Made by a program: the position numbers and the translations under genes. A model generated the notes under the pieces. It made no database searches and was not told the origin of the DNA. It worked only from the letters and a program-made list of their open reading frames with translations. A DNA stretch of 64,000 bases, from NCBI RefSeq assembly GCF_950295315.1, contig NC_080165.1:4039734-4103733 (forward strand). Direction: 5' to 3'. Below are positions 10,584 through 21,894 of the stretch, one piece after another. Position 1 is the stretch's first letter. Every line of letters starts with the position of its first letter. Source of the stretch: Erinaceus europaeus (Eukaryota > Chordata > Mammalia > Eulipotyphla > Erinaceidae).

Positions 10584-11094
10584 AAAGAGAGGGATAAATG
10601 TTTGACTTACCCTATAGAAGCCACCAACACGAAAACTTAGAAGCCGAATGGCCAAGGAGCAAGACTTAGCTCCTACTCTGGGGCATTTAACTGAAGGAAC
10701 ATCCAGCCGTCCCAGCTCCATGCAGTGAGGGGGTGGGATTCCCACATCACGGGTGCACAGGAAGAAGGACAGATGTCCAGCCATCCTGCCCTTTCCACAT
10801 TGCAGTGGAAGCTTGACTTGCGAGGTTCACTATTTTAACAACCCCATTATATCCTGAACTACGGAGAGTTAAAATTAGTATTCTGTTACATTTTATTTTA
10901 AAGGTTTATTCATGTGCACGACTGTGGTTAAACCTGGGTTGGTATATGAGTAATTATTATTTTTTTACTCAAGTGTTTGATTCTAAACATTTCCTTACTC
11001 ACTTTTTAGAATGTGGTATTTCTAGTAGAAATGCCATGGCTATTGTTATTATTACTATACCTCATGGTGCTATTAGTGGTTTTTTTTTCACTTT
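10584..11094. other. Non-repetitive sequence, no gene seen
   Basis: No element or coding sequence recognised. The minus-strand open frame overlapping its start (10473-10784) crosses the preceding B SINE and is not credible. Confidence 0.45.
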
Positions 11095-11350
11095 TTAAAT
11101 TTAAATTTCTTTATTGGGGGATTCATGTTTGTTATTAGGCTTTTTGTGGACTGAATATGTGAACATTACCAGATGCTGATTAGACACAGTGTTCCAATAA
11201 ATAATAGAGAGGGTCTCAGTGGTAAACACTGTCTAGAAAGTCGGGGAGGGTGAACAAATCATAAAGACGTAGGAACAAAGAAGAAGACACACATCCCTCC
11301 TCCTTTTACCTCCCTAACTTTGTACAAGCCAGGACAATTTTGGAGGGTGG
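11095..11350 (-). mobile_element. Probable L1 3' UTR fragment
   Basis: It opens with 'aaatttctttattgggggat', the minus-strand start of the L1 3' end seen more clearly at 54188. The remainder is diverged and the far boundary is uncertain. Confidence 0.4.
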
Positions 11351-11635
11351 GTGGGTTAAGCATTGCCATAAATCCCTTGATTTGACTGTCACATTATTTT
11401 CATATAATCATCTTACTCAACATAGTAAAACCATTGTGATTTAAAAATAGTCTGATTTGACCTAGACTAAATCTTAGCTTGACCACCCCACCCAGGACAG
11501 TGTGCATTTATGCACCATGTTATTAGGACTGTTGTTCTACTTTGTTGAAGGAGTTAATGGAATCCACTCTAGATGTTGATATAATTCCTCATTTTTCCTT
11601 GATGCGTGTCTGCAAAACACTCTCAGGCCCAGCCT

Positions 11636-11765
11636 AGGGCTGGGGAGTTGATAGTGTCATGGTGTGCAAAAAGACATGTGGGCCTAAATCTTTAAGCTCT
11701 TAATTCCAGGTCCTAGCACTATCAAATGCAGAACTGAACAGCATTCTGGTAAGAGGGAAAAAACA
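11636..11765 (+). mobile_element. SINE, family C, diverged
   Basis: It retains 'tggggagttgatagtgtcat', 'gcaaaaagacatgtgggcct', 'ccaggtcctagcactatcaa' and 'gaactgaacagcattctggt', a worn version of the C consensus. Confidence 0.55.
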
Positions 11766-11974
11766 CAGTGTTTTAATGTACTTGATAAAAACACTGAGCA
11801 GACAAATTGCTGACACAAGAATTTTTGCTAATGCAAAGCACTGAGTTTATTCATAAAGATAAGTCAAGGGCCTAGAGAAAATTGAATGTCAGCTGTGTTT
11901 AACTCCTCTTATCTTATATCCCATCAAGTTTATAAAGTTGAATTTCTCTTTCCATCATTTTACTCAAAAGAGTG

Positions 11975-12178
11975 CTGGGCTGGCAAGATAACTCGCATCT
12001 CTGCTCCGTCAAACACGTGACCCAGCCTTGAGCTTGGGGACCCACTCCCACAGAAGAAACCTCTGTGCTCTGATAACTTTCCACCTCCTCCTCCTCCTCC
12101 TCCTCCTCCTCCTCCTTCTCTCTCTCTTTCTCTCCCCCTGTATCTCTCTCTCTCTCTTTCTGTTTCTCTATGCAAAAG
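11975..12178 (+). mobile_element. SINE, family D, with (TCC)n tail
   Basis: 'gggctggcaagataactcgc', 'gacccagccttgagcttggg' and 'ctctgtgctctgataacttt' give the D body. It is followed by (TCC)n and CT runs, then 'tatgcaaaagg'. Confidence 0.75.
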
Positions 12179-12474
12179 GGGAGCTGGTGGAGTAAAATCT
12201 CAGTGACAAAGAGTCAAGAGTGCAGAGTACTTTACAGTATCTGTAGGTTTTCTTTATGGTTTTGTTAATATGTGGCATTGTATAAAATTGAGGAAAAACA
12301 GGTTTTGAGAAAAGGGCATTGATTACTATGTATGGTAATTGCAGATGACCCTGTTAATTAATTTTAGATACAGTTAGGTGTGTGAGGGTAGAGTTCTCTG
12401 TCCCTCTGGCATGGGCTATGACTTTACTATACTAATAATGAATGAATTCACTGGTCTCTAAAAAGTTCATCCCT

Positions 12475-12616
12475 GGAGCCAGGTGGCGCTGTACCCAGCC
12501 AAATGGTCACATTACTGAGCACAAGGACCAGAGTTTGGACTGTAGTTCCCCACATGCAGGAGGGGGGGAGCTTCCTAGGAGGTGAAGTTGGTCTGCAGGA
12601 GTCTACCTTTCTCTCT

Positions 12617-12663
<47 letters not shown>

Positions 12664-12795
12664 CCTCCCTACCTCTCAATTTCTCTCTGTCCTATTAAAT
12701 ACAATAAACACTGGGGCGTGAAGAGGGAAAATGGCCACCAGGAGCAGTGTACTTATAGCTCTAAGTCCCAGTAATAGTATTGGTGGGAAAAAATT
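12475..12795 (+). mobile_element. SINE, family B-long (B body plus 3' module)
   Basis: The B body ('caggtggcgctgtacccagc', 'ggaggtgaagttggtctgca') carries a (GT)n expansion at 12620-12662 in its CT-rich part. It is followed by the module 'gaaaatggccaccaggagca', 'ctctaagtcccagtaatagt', 'attggtgggaaaaa'. Confidence 0.8.
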
Positions 12796-12849
12796 AAAAT
12801 TCATTCCATTATTAATTTAGCAGAAAATATTTCTCTTTGCAAGAGTTAT

Positions 12850-12990
12850 TTTTAGGGTTGTAAAATGGTATAGTGCTTATGCACTATAAAGACTGTCATA
12901 TCTGAGACTACAAAGCTCCCAAGTTTAAGCCTCAGACCTACCATAAGCCAGAGGTGAGCAGTGCTCTGATAAAATAAGTAAAAAAGTTAT
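12850..12990 (+). mobile_element. SINE, family C
   Basis: 'aaatggtatagtgcttatgc', 'gactgtcatatctgagacta', 'ccataagccagaggtgagca' and 'gtgctctgataaaataag' match C with moderate divergence. Confidence 0.65.
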
Positions 12991-13945
12991 TTTTTAAGAA
13001 CAGATTTTATGTGATTTAATAATAATTTACTTAAATTGTTAATTTTAAAAGGCTCATTGATACTACACAGTATATTCTTTCACAGGTCTATTCCATTTAA
13101 AATTTTATTTATTTTGCATACATTAAAATTATCTTGCTATTCAAAATTCCAGTCAAGATCTTTCCTTTCTGCCTCAAAGGAAAACCTCATCTAGTCACTG
13201 ATTTAATAATATAATGTTAGAGCAGTTATGAGCGTAATTAAGTTTTTCTCTTTCTAGATGAATACGTTCAGTGGTGACAGTGTGAGTTCAAACCCTAAGC
13301 CACCAGCAAAAGTTTTAGTAAGGTTTCTCCTTTATTATCTAAAAAATAATGAGAGGTTGAGGAGAATTAAATCCAGGGGTGACGAGGACCATCGGTAAAA
13401 GCTATTTCCCCCCTTTCTTATTTTCATTATTGTATGGATCAAGGAAACGTTTAAGGATTGATAGGCCATTAACATATAAAACATTTTTTAAATCTCATCA
13501 AGCACTTCTTTTAGCTGTGCGTCCTCTTTTAATAGTGGGCTTGCTGATTGCAGGGCAATGTTTGCTAAATGAATGTTGCTTCTCAGGTACAAACCCCACA
13601 ACAGCGGAGGCTGACAGTCCATCTAGTTGTGATGCAAATACCATCCTCAGCTCTTTAGTCTTGCTCTTGAGTTCCACATATGGAAAAGTAAGACTATAAT
13701 TCGTTTCAGTGCTGCACCAGTCCCGACAAGCATTTCTGGGCTCAGTTTACCAGCTTATTATAATTAGTTTTAAATATTAAGTAACAGCACTATTCAATGA
13801 TGAGCCGGTTATCTTAGGAAGCATCAGTCTTCATATCCTGTCAGGTTGTTGTTTCTGTCTTAGTCTCACATTATTTAAATAGCTCTATAAGTTAGGACCT
13901 AAGAAAGCAGAAATAATCAAACAAAGCCTTATAGGAACTTCTATG
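12991..13945. other. Non-repetitive sequence with enhancer-like motifs
   Basis: No mobile element is recognised. The 13380-13900 part contains an exact octamer ATGCAAAT (13632-13639) and several TAAT motifs. A 106-codon open frame (13379-13699) has no domain or start context I would trust. Confidence 0.45.
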
Positions 13946-14112
13946 TCCTTCCTTTCTATCTCCCTCCCTCCCTCCTTCCGTCCCTCCATCCCTCCCTCCC
14001 TCCTTCTCTCCCTAATTTCTTCCCTCCTTCCTTTCTTTCTTTCTTTCTTTCTTTCTTTTCCTTCCTTCCTTCCTTCCTTCCTTTCTTTCTTTCTTTCTTT
14101 ATTTCTTTCTTA
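13946..14112. repeat. (CCTT)n / (TTTC)n pyrimidine tract
   Basis: TCCC, CCTT and TTTC repeats without interruption, forming the distal tail of the minus-strand SINE that follows. Confidence 0.95.
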
Positions 14113-14196
14113 TAAAGACAGAGATAAATTGAGAGGGAAGGAGGAGATGGAATGGAGAAAGAGAAACAGGGAGAGAGAGAGAGAGAGAGAGAGAGG

Positions 14197-14233
<37 letters not shown>

Positions 14234-14335
14234 GCAGCATGACTTCACTGTCAATGAACTTTCCCCCTGCAGGTGTGCTGACAGCCTCCAGCCCCACAGG
14301 GTCCCACAAGGGGAGGGAAACCACACTTATAAGCA
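14113..14335 (-). mobile_element. SINE, family B, minus strand
   Basis: The + strand shows 'gacagagataaattgagagg', GA/GT runs (14169-14231), 'cttcactgtcaatgaacttt' and 'ccccctgcaggtgtgctgac', the reverse complement of a B tail and core. The head is poorly preserved. Confidence 0.6.
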
Positions 14336-14645
14336 AGGGATCATGGAACCATTCAGGGAATGGAACAGAGGGAATGTTTTCGGAGCATATTTAAACAGTA
14401 ATTTTTGACAAACACCCCCTGCATCTGGATCCTTCACCCAGTTGTGTGGGTTTTTTTTTGTCTTCTTGGTCTGAGAGAGCCCCTTTCCTCTGATCCGGCC
14501 TGGGAGAATGCCAGGAAGAGCTAGTGGTCTCTGCAGCAGGGCATAACGGGGTTTTCCTTGAGAGCTGCTTCATTCCAGCAGCTTGAATTCCAGCATGGTC
14601 TGCCTCTAATAGCTGCTTCGCAGGCTTCTACTATACAGTTTGTCT
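14336..14645. other. Unassigned sequence
   Basis: About 300 bases that match none of the repeat groups by eye. No open frame of note. Confidence 0.4.
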
Positions 14646-14659
14646 CAGAATGCTGTTTT

Positions 14660-15021
14660 TTTTTTTGTTTTGTTTTGTTTTGTTTTTTGCCTCCACGGTT
14701 ATTGCTGGGGATCACTGCCCCATGAATCCATTGCTCCTGCAGGCCATTTTTTTCCCCCTCTTTTGTTGCCCTTGTGGTTGTAACCTTGTAGTAGTTGTCA
14801 TTGTTGATGTTGTCGTCGTTGTTGGCTAGGACAGAGAGAAATGGAGAGAGGAGGGGAAGACAGAGAGGGGGAGAGAAAGACAGACACCTGCAGACCTGCT
14901 TCACTGCCTGTGAAGCGACTCCCCTGCAGGTGGGGAGCCGGGGGCTCGAACTGGGATCCTACTGCCCATCCTTGTGCTTTGTGCCATGTGAGCTTAACCC
15001 CCTGTGCTACTGCCAGGTCCC
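14660..15021 (-). mobile_element. SINE, family A-long, minus strand, with TSD
   Basis: From the T-rich tail it reads the module complement ('cctccacggttattgctggg', 'gaatccattgctcctgcagg'), then the A SINE CT-block complement, core and head ('aaccccctgtgctactgcca'). Flanks 'cagaatgctgtttt' (14646-14659) and 'cagaatgatgtttt' (15022-15035) differ at one base, so module and A body entered together. Confidence 0.92.
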
Positions 15022-15261
15022 CAGAATGATGTTTTAACAAGGTTTCCACCATTTCTCTCCTGCCCTGGTCTCCTGTAGTGGGATCCTGATTTTGAACCTG
15101 AAAATTTCGATTCCGCTTACTTTTATTTGTATTTTAGTGGAGCTGACTGCACATGGAAATAAGGGCCAGAACAGAAATGAAATGGTGGAATGGACAGGAG
15201 TGAAACTAGTTGTACCACTTTGAGTCAGAGAAAAAATTAAACTGAGGATTTGTTCTCTTTT

Positions 15262-15455
15262 ATTTTTTGTCACTAGGGTCTCACTGCTCTGGACAGACTA
15301 TTTTTTTAGATAGAAACAGGAGAGGGGGAAAAAGAGAAAGATACTACAACACCTACAGCAAAGAAATTTCTTCCTTTTGGGTGGGGAGTTGGCCCAAATT
15401 CTCATCTTGTAGATGGCAAAATAAGCACACTCTTTAGGTGAACTATGCTGTCACA
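15262..15455 (-). mobile_element. SINE-like fragment, minus strand
   Basis: 'gatagaaacaggagaggggg', 'gggtggggagttggcccaaa' and 'gatggcaaaataagcacact' are arranged like a worn minus-strand tRNA SINE. The family is uncertain. The 225 bases before it (15036-15261) show nothing recognisable. Confidence 0.35.
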
Positions 15456-15517
15456 ACATCTAAGTTGAGTTTTAAAGGAAACACAAATCAAAATTAGACA
15501 AAGAGAATTGGCTGGAG

Positions 15518-15829
15518 GGGCTGGCTGGTGGTGCAGCTGGTTAATATACATAATGCTGAGCTCAAGGACCCAGCTCCAGGATCCAGGTTCAAACCCCAGG
15601 GTCCGCACCTGAAGCAGGAACACTTCATAAGTTGTGAAAAGGGTGTGTTATTTATTTTCTCTCTCCCTCTCTCTCTTCCCCTTCTTTCTCAATTTCTCTC
15701 CTCTGTCTTGTCCAATAAAATGGAAAGAAATGGCCTCCAGGAGCAGTGGATTCATAGAGCCAACACTGAGCCCCAGCGATAACCCTGGTGGCAATAGAAT
15801 GAAAGAGAGAGAGAGAGAGAGAGAGAGAG
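15518..15829 (+). mobile_element. SINE, family B-long, with GA tail
   Basis: B head ('ggctggtggtgcagctggtt'), 'ccaggttcaaaccccaggg', CT block, then module ('aatggcctccaggagcagtg', 'ctgagccccagcgataaccc') and a (GA)n run (15802-15829). Confidence 0.88.
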
Positions 15830-16401
15830 TAGGAGGAGGGTGGAAAGAGCATAGGTATAGATGAAAGTGCTAAGAAATAAACACAAGTTAGCATATGAGT
15901 TTTCTAATGACCTTGTAACTGACAAGTCATTCAGTCTCCTTTCCTTGAAGAATATGTTCTAAAATGTTTTAAATAAAATTGAGCAGCAAATTAAGGTGTG
16001 TCTTAAACTACTGGCAATTAATTAGACAACAAAAGTAAATGATTTTTTAATATCAGCCTCTAGAAAGTAGTTTATTCACGAGTTCATCTTTTTCTTGGCC
16101 AGCATAATTAATCCACAACAAGAAATAAAAGATCTCTATTATAGCTAGTGAGTTAATGCAAACACTTTCAGATCATTACTAAGTTGAGTTCTCACTTTGA
16201 AATCACTGACAAGTCCCTTCAGTTGTTCCATACTGGATTTTATGAAACAACCAGGAGAGTTCAGTTATTGGGTAATTGTTAAGTGATGATCACATATGAT
16301 CATCATGACTGGTATGATAACAAGAGACAGTGGTCTTGACTTTCAGGGAGGATGGATTGAAAGGCAAAAATTGAATACAAATTAAATAAAGTGTAGTGAC
16401 A
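15830..16401. other. Non-repetitive sequence, no gene seen
   Basis: No element recognised. A short inverted repeat 'tgatgatc...gatcatca' lies near 16285-16310 and is probably not meaningful. Confidence 0.5.
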
Positions 16402-16412
16402 GAATCACTCCA

Positions 16413-16619
16413 TTTGTGGTTGGGTGGTGGTGCACCTGGTTGAGAGACATGTTATAGTGGGAAAGGACCTGGGTTCGAGCCCCTGGCCCCCACCTGCAGG
16501 GGGAAAGCTTTGCGATTGGTGAAGCAGAGCTGCATGTGTCTCTGTCTGTCTCCTCCTTCCCTCTTGATTTCTGGCTGGTTCTATCTAATTAATAAAGATA
16601 ATAAAAAATTAAAAACAAA
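16413..16619 (+). mobile_element. SINE, family B, with TSD
   Basis: Complete B copy ('gggtggtggtgcacctggtt', 'gacctgggttcgagcccctg', 'gattggtgaagcagagctgc', A-rich tail). Flanks 'gaatcactcca' and 'gaatcgctcca' on the two sides form an 11-bp TSD with one change. Confidence 0.92.
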
Positions 16620-16634
16620 GAATCGCTCCACTTA

Positions 16635-16750
16635 TTGTGTATAATTATGTATATTATTTAATAACACATAGTGTATATTAAATAATTAGTAATATATAAT
16701 AATATACAAAGTATGTATTCTATATTATTATATATAGTTGTATATGAAGT
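16635..16750. repeat. AT-rich low-complexity sequence
   Basis: Imperfect TATTA and ATAAT runs with several local inverted repeats. No tandem unit is regular enough to define. Confidence 0.7.
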
Positions 16751-16807
16751 GGAAGCCCTGAAATTCAACGTTACTGTCTTAAGTCGTCAAGGAAATGAAG
16801 ATACAGC

Positions 16808-16950
16808 ATGCTGGCAAACTAGCTCAGTTGCAGTGCATTGCTTGGCTGTTGTTCAAGTTGAAGCCCAGCCCCCACAGCACTGAAGGAAGCTCTGGTGTTG
16901 TATCTTTCACTCTTTCTGCTTCTATCTTTAAATAAAAATATTCTATACGT
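16808..16950 (+). mobile_element. SINE, family D
   Basis: 'gctggcaaactagctcagtt', 'gcagtgcattgcttggctgt', 'gaagcccagcccccacagca', 'ctgaaggaagctctggtgtt' and an 'aaataaaaat' tail. It is one of the clearest D copies. Confidence 0.8.
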
Positions 16951-16956
16951 AAGAAC

Positions 16957-16958
<2 letters not shown>

Positions 16959-16995
<37 letters not shown>

Positions 16996-17014
16996 GGAGA
17001 GAGAGAGAGAGAGA
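16959..17014. repeat. (AT)n and (GA)n microsatellites
   Basis: An AT run (16959-16988) is followed after a few bases by a GA run (16997-17014). Both lie just downstream of a D SINE tail. Confidence 0.9.
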
Positions 17015-18267
17015 AAGGAGTGGGAGAGAGGAGGAGATAGAGAAGTATCAGGGGAAAAAAAAGATGATTCATGTGACCAGTTGTGCTTCTCACAGTTAAA
17101 GACTAAAGGATCTAACACTAATTAGACAGCAAGTAGAAGTGATTTTTCATATAAGACAAACAATAAGAACTAGCTCCTTCAGATGCGTTCTGAGAGTCAT
17201 CTAGTCACTCAGCACACAAAGGAGGAAGTGGTCAGTGGTCAGCCGATACCTTATATGCAGTGCGGAATATTTGAATTAAGCAGCCTGGTTGACTTAAGTT
17301 TAAGGACATTATTGAACATTATATACAATAAACAGTGAATGCCTTATACGATGTTAAGAACATATATAAAATGAGTATTTCTTTGCATTGAATTTATCTC
17401 TAATATTTGCTAGATCAATAGATTTTTGATTTCTCTGGTCTGCTCATTGTAAATATGTTTGTGCGAGGAGGCATAAAAACCAAGACACACCAGCTTGGTT
17501 TCCTAAGTCTTTATTCTCTGCTTAAATCTCTTTACCAGATTACCTTTGCTTAGGCTTCAGTATTTGTTCCCCTATGGTATGTAGCAGGCATGTGTTAACT
17601 GTGATTGAAAGTAACAAAGTTTCGTTCAAAAATTCCCTGTAAAAACTGTTCTAGGCTTCTGTTACACTCAATATTAGAGTGATAGAAATGTATAATTTTC
17701 CCTTTTCTCCATATAAATTCCTATTCTCTGGTTCTTAAACAACTTAAGGATGTGCCAAACATTTGTATACTAAAGAAATCAAAATTGGCGCCGAATATGA
17801 TGCAATGGGCCACACTGCCACAAAATAAAATATTTAAATTTAAAAATAAAACCCATCTGGCAACTGCCAGTACCAACAGAAAGGAATCAAAACAAGGAGA
17901 ACAGGACACACTCCTCAAAGGGAGGGGAGAAAAATGTGGTGATTGGATTGGGGGCTCCGGCTTCCATTCTCATGTTTCTGTTTGGAGTAGGGGGAGCTCT
18001 AGGCCAAGATTTAAATGTTGGTTTCAGCAATGTATTTTTTTTTTTCCTTGTGGAAAGTCTCCAGAGACTGTAACTAACATCCCAATTCAAGCCCATTGTC
18101 ATCTCCTCTCAGGATACCGGATGCGGCATCTGAGCACAGGGAGCAGCAGGTTTGCACAGGATGGTGTTGTGCAGATGTAGGATGGTGGAGGTGCCGGTGC
18201 TGATGCACACTGAGAGACTGAAGATAGCGCCGAGGGACTCAGAACTATCGGTCTCACTCCTTGGGGG
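17015..18267. other. Non-repetitive sequence, no gene seen
   Basis: No element recognised over 1.2 kb. The last 250 bases are more GC-rich than their surroundings, but the 142-codon + frame (17752-18180) has no domain or splice context. Confidence 0.45.
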
Positions 18268-18533
18268 AAAGAGAGAAAGAGAGAGAGAGACAGGGAGGGA
18301 GAGAGAGAGACTTGGAGGGAGAGGGAGAGAGAGAGACAGGGAGGGAGAGGGAGGGAGGGAGAGAGAGAGACTTGGAGGGAGAGGGAGGGAGGGAGGGAGA
18401 GAGAGACAGGGAGGGAGAGAGAGACTGGGAGGGAGGGAGAGACGTGGAGGGAGGGAGAGAGAGAGGGAGAGGGGGAGGGAGAGGGGGAGGGAGAGGGGGA
18501 GGGAGAGAGAGAGAGAGAGAGAGGGAGGGAGAT
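18268..18533. repeat. Purine minisatellite
   Basis: All-purine + strand apart from scattered CTT, C and CGT interruptions. Blocks of GA, GGGA and 'gacttggagggagaggg' or 'gacagggagggagag' alternate, giving a loose higher-order unit of several tens of bases. Arg-Glu-Gly and Ser-Pro-Leu frames of 100-186 codons are translations of it. Confidence 0.95.
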
Positions 18534-18845
18534 ATATTCAGTTTGAGAAAATGATTCTGCCTGGAGGAAAATAACAAAACACAACATTGAAAAAAAGATC
18601 AAATGAAACCTAAAACCAAGTTTGGCTAAAAAAAAAAAAAAAAAAAACTGGATTGACAACAGAAATCACATGAGTTATGTGCAGGGAATGTTACCTAGCA
18701 GCTGAAAATGTGACTTCTTGCAATATTTGATTCAAGTGATGTCTTACATTGCATTCCTAAGAGTAGAAAAGATGTCTTGGTGAATTAGAAGCCAGTGCAT
18801 GAGGAATAAAAATGAAAATATAATGGAAGCTTCCTAAAAATTCTT

Positions 18846-19085
18846 TTTTTATTGTTGTAGTTGTTGTTGTTGATGCCGTAATTGTTGGATAGGGCAGGGA
18901 GAAATGGAGAGAGGAGGGGAAGACAGAGAGGGGGAGAGAAAGACAGACACCTGCAGACCTGCTTCACCGCCTGTGAAGCGACTCCCCTGCAGGTGGGAAG
19001 CCAGGGTTCGAACCGGGATCCTCACGCTGGTCCTTGTGCTTTGCGCCACGTGCACTTAACCCACTGCAGTACCGCCCGACTCCCT
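18846..19085 (-). mobile_element. SINE, family A, minus strand, with 12-bp TSD
   Basis: The complement of a complete A copy, starting at 'ttttattgttgtagttgttg' and ending at the head complement 'gcagtaccgcccgactccct'. Perfect direct repeats 'ctaaaaattctt' lie at 18834-18845 and 19086-19097. Confidence 0.96.
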
Positions 19086-19097
19086 CTAAAAATTCTT

Positions 19098-20460
19098 ATT
19101 TAATCTTTATTTACACAGTTATAAGATAGCAAGGGTATGATTTCACATCTCTCCCACTACAAGAGCTCTGTGTCTCTATTCCCTTCATTAGAATCTGCTC
19201 TAGATCTCCCAAGATCACAGAGATGTGCTGGCCATTATTTATATCACTCTCTGGCCAAATTTATATACAGTTGCCTATATTTTTTCCTATAGTCCTGCCT
19301 TCTGTTCCTTTTTAAGTCATCGCTACTACTTTTGAGTATTCCCCAACCCCCTCTCCTCTCTTTTTTCCTGCAGTTCCTGGTAGAATTGGAGTTGAAAGAC
19401 CTCTGGTCATCTTTCCTTAATGTTTACCCTTCTACGAGCATGGATCAAAATCCTTTAGGAGGTGCAGGGCAATAGTCTAAATATCTGTTCCCTCCAATCC
19501 ATGCATTATTTCAACAAATAGTGAATGAAAGGAACACTAGCCAATTTCAGCATAATATTAATTCCTATTTTAATACTGAAATATAAAGGTTAAATATTAG
19601 GCCACCTATTTTTTTTTCGTTTCCTCTGTAGCTAAAAATTCAAAATGTTATTGTTATTTCCATTGAAAAATGTCAATTTATAGCTTTGTATTCAAGTGCT
19701 AATTTTATACTGTTAAGGCCAGAGAAATGTTCTTTGATTTTTGCTTTGTTTTAGCACTGACGCTCATTATTTTCAGGATGTTCTAATAAAACAAATCTGG
19801 CATAGAATACACCTCAGTATTCAGTGTTAGCTATTCCTTTTTAAAATTAGAGGTGTTACATATTTATCAAGGAAGAATTGTGTGGAATCAAAAATACCAA
19901 ACACTTGGATGCAAAAAGACAAATGGAGAATTAAATTTAAAAAGAAACTGTCAAAACATTAAAGTGCAGCTTTGTGCAGTTTTCCTTTTAGGAAATATAG
20001 GACCTCTTTCCTATATCTCAGTGAGAGGAAACATAAGAGCTATATTTCGATGACAGAGGGGGAAAACAAATAGACATAGTATAAAGTCAGGAAGTGATAA
20101 ATTATTGAACCATCAAGCATAAAGCATGATATGATGAGGGGAGGAAGGATGGACCGTTTAGGCAAAGGGTTTTTGGAGAACTGATGGAAACACTGATATC
20201 TGAGCAGATCCTGAAGTGACACGACTAGAATTCAATCAATGAAGAAGGAGGAAGAGACAGGTGAGGGCATCCAAGAGTCAGACATGACTAGCTTCTGTAC
20301 AGAGTCTGCTTTTGAGATTGTGACAATGGCTTCTTTTGAACATGAGGATGGCAAAATTTGATTTAAAATTTAAAATTCTCATCTTGCGACATGTTTTAGT
20401 TAGGTTAGCAAGAGCCAAAAATGGCTTAGAGCAGGATATCGACAGAAGTGTGAGGAAAGT
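19098..20460. other. Non-repetitive sequence, no gene seen
   Basis: About 1.4 kb without recognisable elements. Open frames do not exceed about 75 codons. Confidence 0.5.
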
Positions 20461-20531
20461 ACACATGGCTGCCAGGAGTAGTGGATTCATAGCATGGAGC
20501 CCCAGCAATGACCCTGGAGGAAAAAAAAAAA
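20461..20531 (+). mobile_element. Solitary SINE 3' module with A-tail
   Basis: Only the module is present: 'acatggctgccaggagtagt', 'ggattcatagcatggagccc', 'cagcaatgaccctggagg', then an A-run. I see no A or B body before it, so it is a 5'-truncated A-long or B-long copy or an independent insertion. Confidence 0.75.
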
Positions 20532-20729
20532 TACTGAGAGACTTTTATAGGACTGCATGCTGCTGTTCACTGACACCATCACTAGGAAGACCAGAAGATG
20601 TGGAAAATGATGAATGTGTTGTTAGACTATTAAAGTTATGGGCACTGTAGACAGGAGGTGGCCTAATGAGAAAATTCTGTATTTAAAATTATGAGGCCCA
20701 TATAAAATTATAGGTACAGAGAAATTTAA

Positions 20730-20940
20730 TTTTTTATTTTTTTTAAATATTTATTTATTTATTGGGTAGAGATATCCAGAAATCAAGAGGGAAGGGAGTG
20801 ATAGAGAGGGTGAAAGACAGATACCTGCAGCCTTGCTTCACCACTCACAAAGCTTTCCCCCTGTAGTGGGGAACTGGGGACTCAAACCCTGGTCATTGCT
20901 CATTGTAAGATGTGCATTCAAACAGGCATGCCAAACCCCG
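20730..20940 (-). mobile_element. SINE, family B, minus strand
   Basis: 'aaatatttatttatttattg' tail complement, 'gaaagacagatacctgcagc', 'cttgcttcaccactcacaaa', 'ggggaactggggactcaaac' and head complement 'gtgcattcaaacaggcatgc'. Confidence 0.88.
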
Positions 20941-21894
20941 AGGAATTTTAATAAAAATATGTTTCGAGGGGATCCTTGCAGCTTCATCTTCTCTTTTTTG
21001 TTCCTAATTTCAGTTTTGGTCATGCTCGGATTTACCCGGTATTGACAAGTTTTGTTCCAGAGCATTCCAGTTTCAGAAGAAACCAGGTAGTAAACCCAAG
21101 AAGAATAATGAAGCTCATGTACCCCAGGACAAACATAAATCAAAATATGTTTGAGGCAGAGGGTGGTGGTGGTGTGGGGGGGGCGGGCGGTGAACTCTTT
21201 AATCTTCCATGCCTTCAGGTATGTCATTCTGACAGCATTCCAAATAATTTGCTGGATCTCTTAAAGCAACTAAAGTTACTGCCTGTTGATTTATTTTATG
21301 TCAAACTAGCTCATCCAAAGTCCTCAGACACTGAGTCCAACACCCACTTTAATATCACCATGATGTTCTTTCTTAGTTGAAATTAACATTGAGATGAGTA
21401 GAATTTGAGAAAAGATCATACTCCATTTAGTGTGCGGGAAGCAGCCAGCCAGTTGAAGTTCTCAAGAGAAAAGACAGAAATACTCAAATGAAGAGGGGAT
21501 TTTACCTGCCGAATTTGATCCTACCACAGAGAATCTGGATTTTCCAACATTTACTCAACTCCCAGGGCTATCCGGTGTCTCCCTTTCCTAAAACACCTTG
21601 ATTCTCCTATTTCTTGGGAGAATCCTGACAAATTTTAGTCCCAAGAATTTTTTAGATTAACAGGATACTAAAGATCAGTTTCCAGAAGTTTTCTTGAATT
21701 GATTATCTAATTAGATGGAATTTAAAAACCCTAATTACCTTATTTCCAATAATAAATGCATTTGCAGAGTGACATTGTGGTCGTGATAGGACAACACCAT
21801 CAGATATTCTTAACTAAGAGTTAGAATAGTATTACCTAGATTTTACTCCTCAATTAAGGAAAGATTAAAACACATACAAATGAAAACACAAAAG
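20941..21894. other. Non-repetitive sequence, no gene seen
   Basis: No element recognised. The 134-codon + frame (20976-21380) crosses a G-rich low-complexity stretch and shows no domain. A perfect 12-base palindrome lies at 21705-21716. Confidence 0.45.

Noticed and set aside
18099..18659. A 186-codon minus frame rich in Ser, Pro and Leu
   Set aside because: It is the purine minisatellite read on the opposite strand.
20976..21380. A 134-codon plus frame as a possible novel protein
   Set aside because: No domain, a G-rich low-complexity middle, no splice context, and a length expected by chance.
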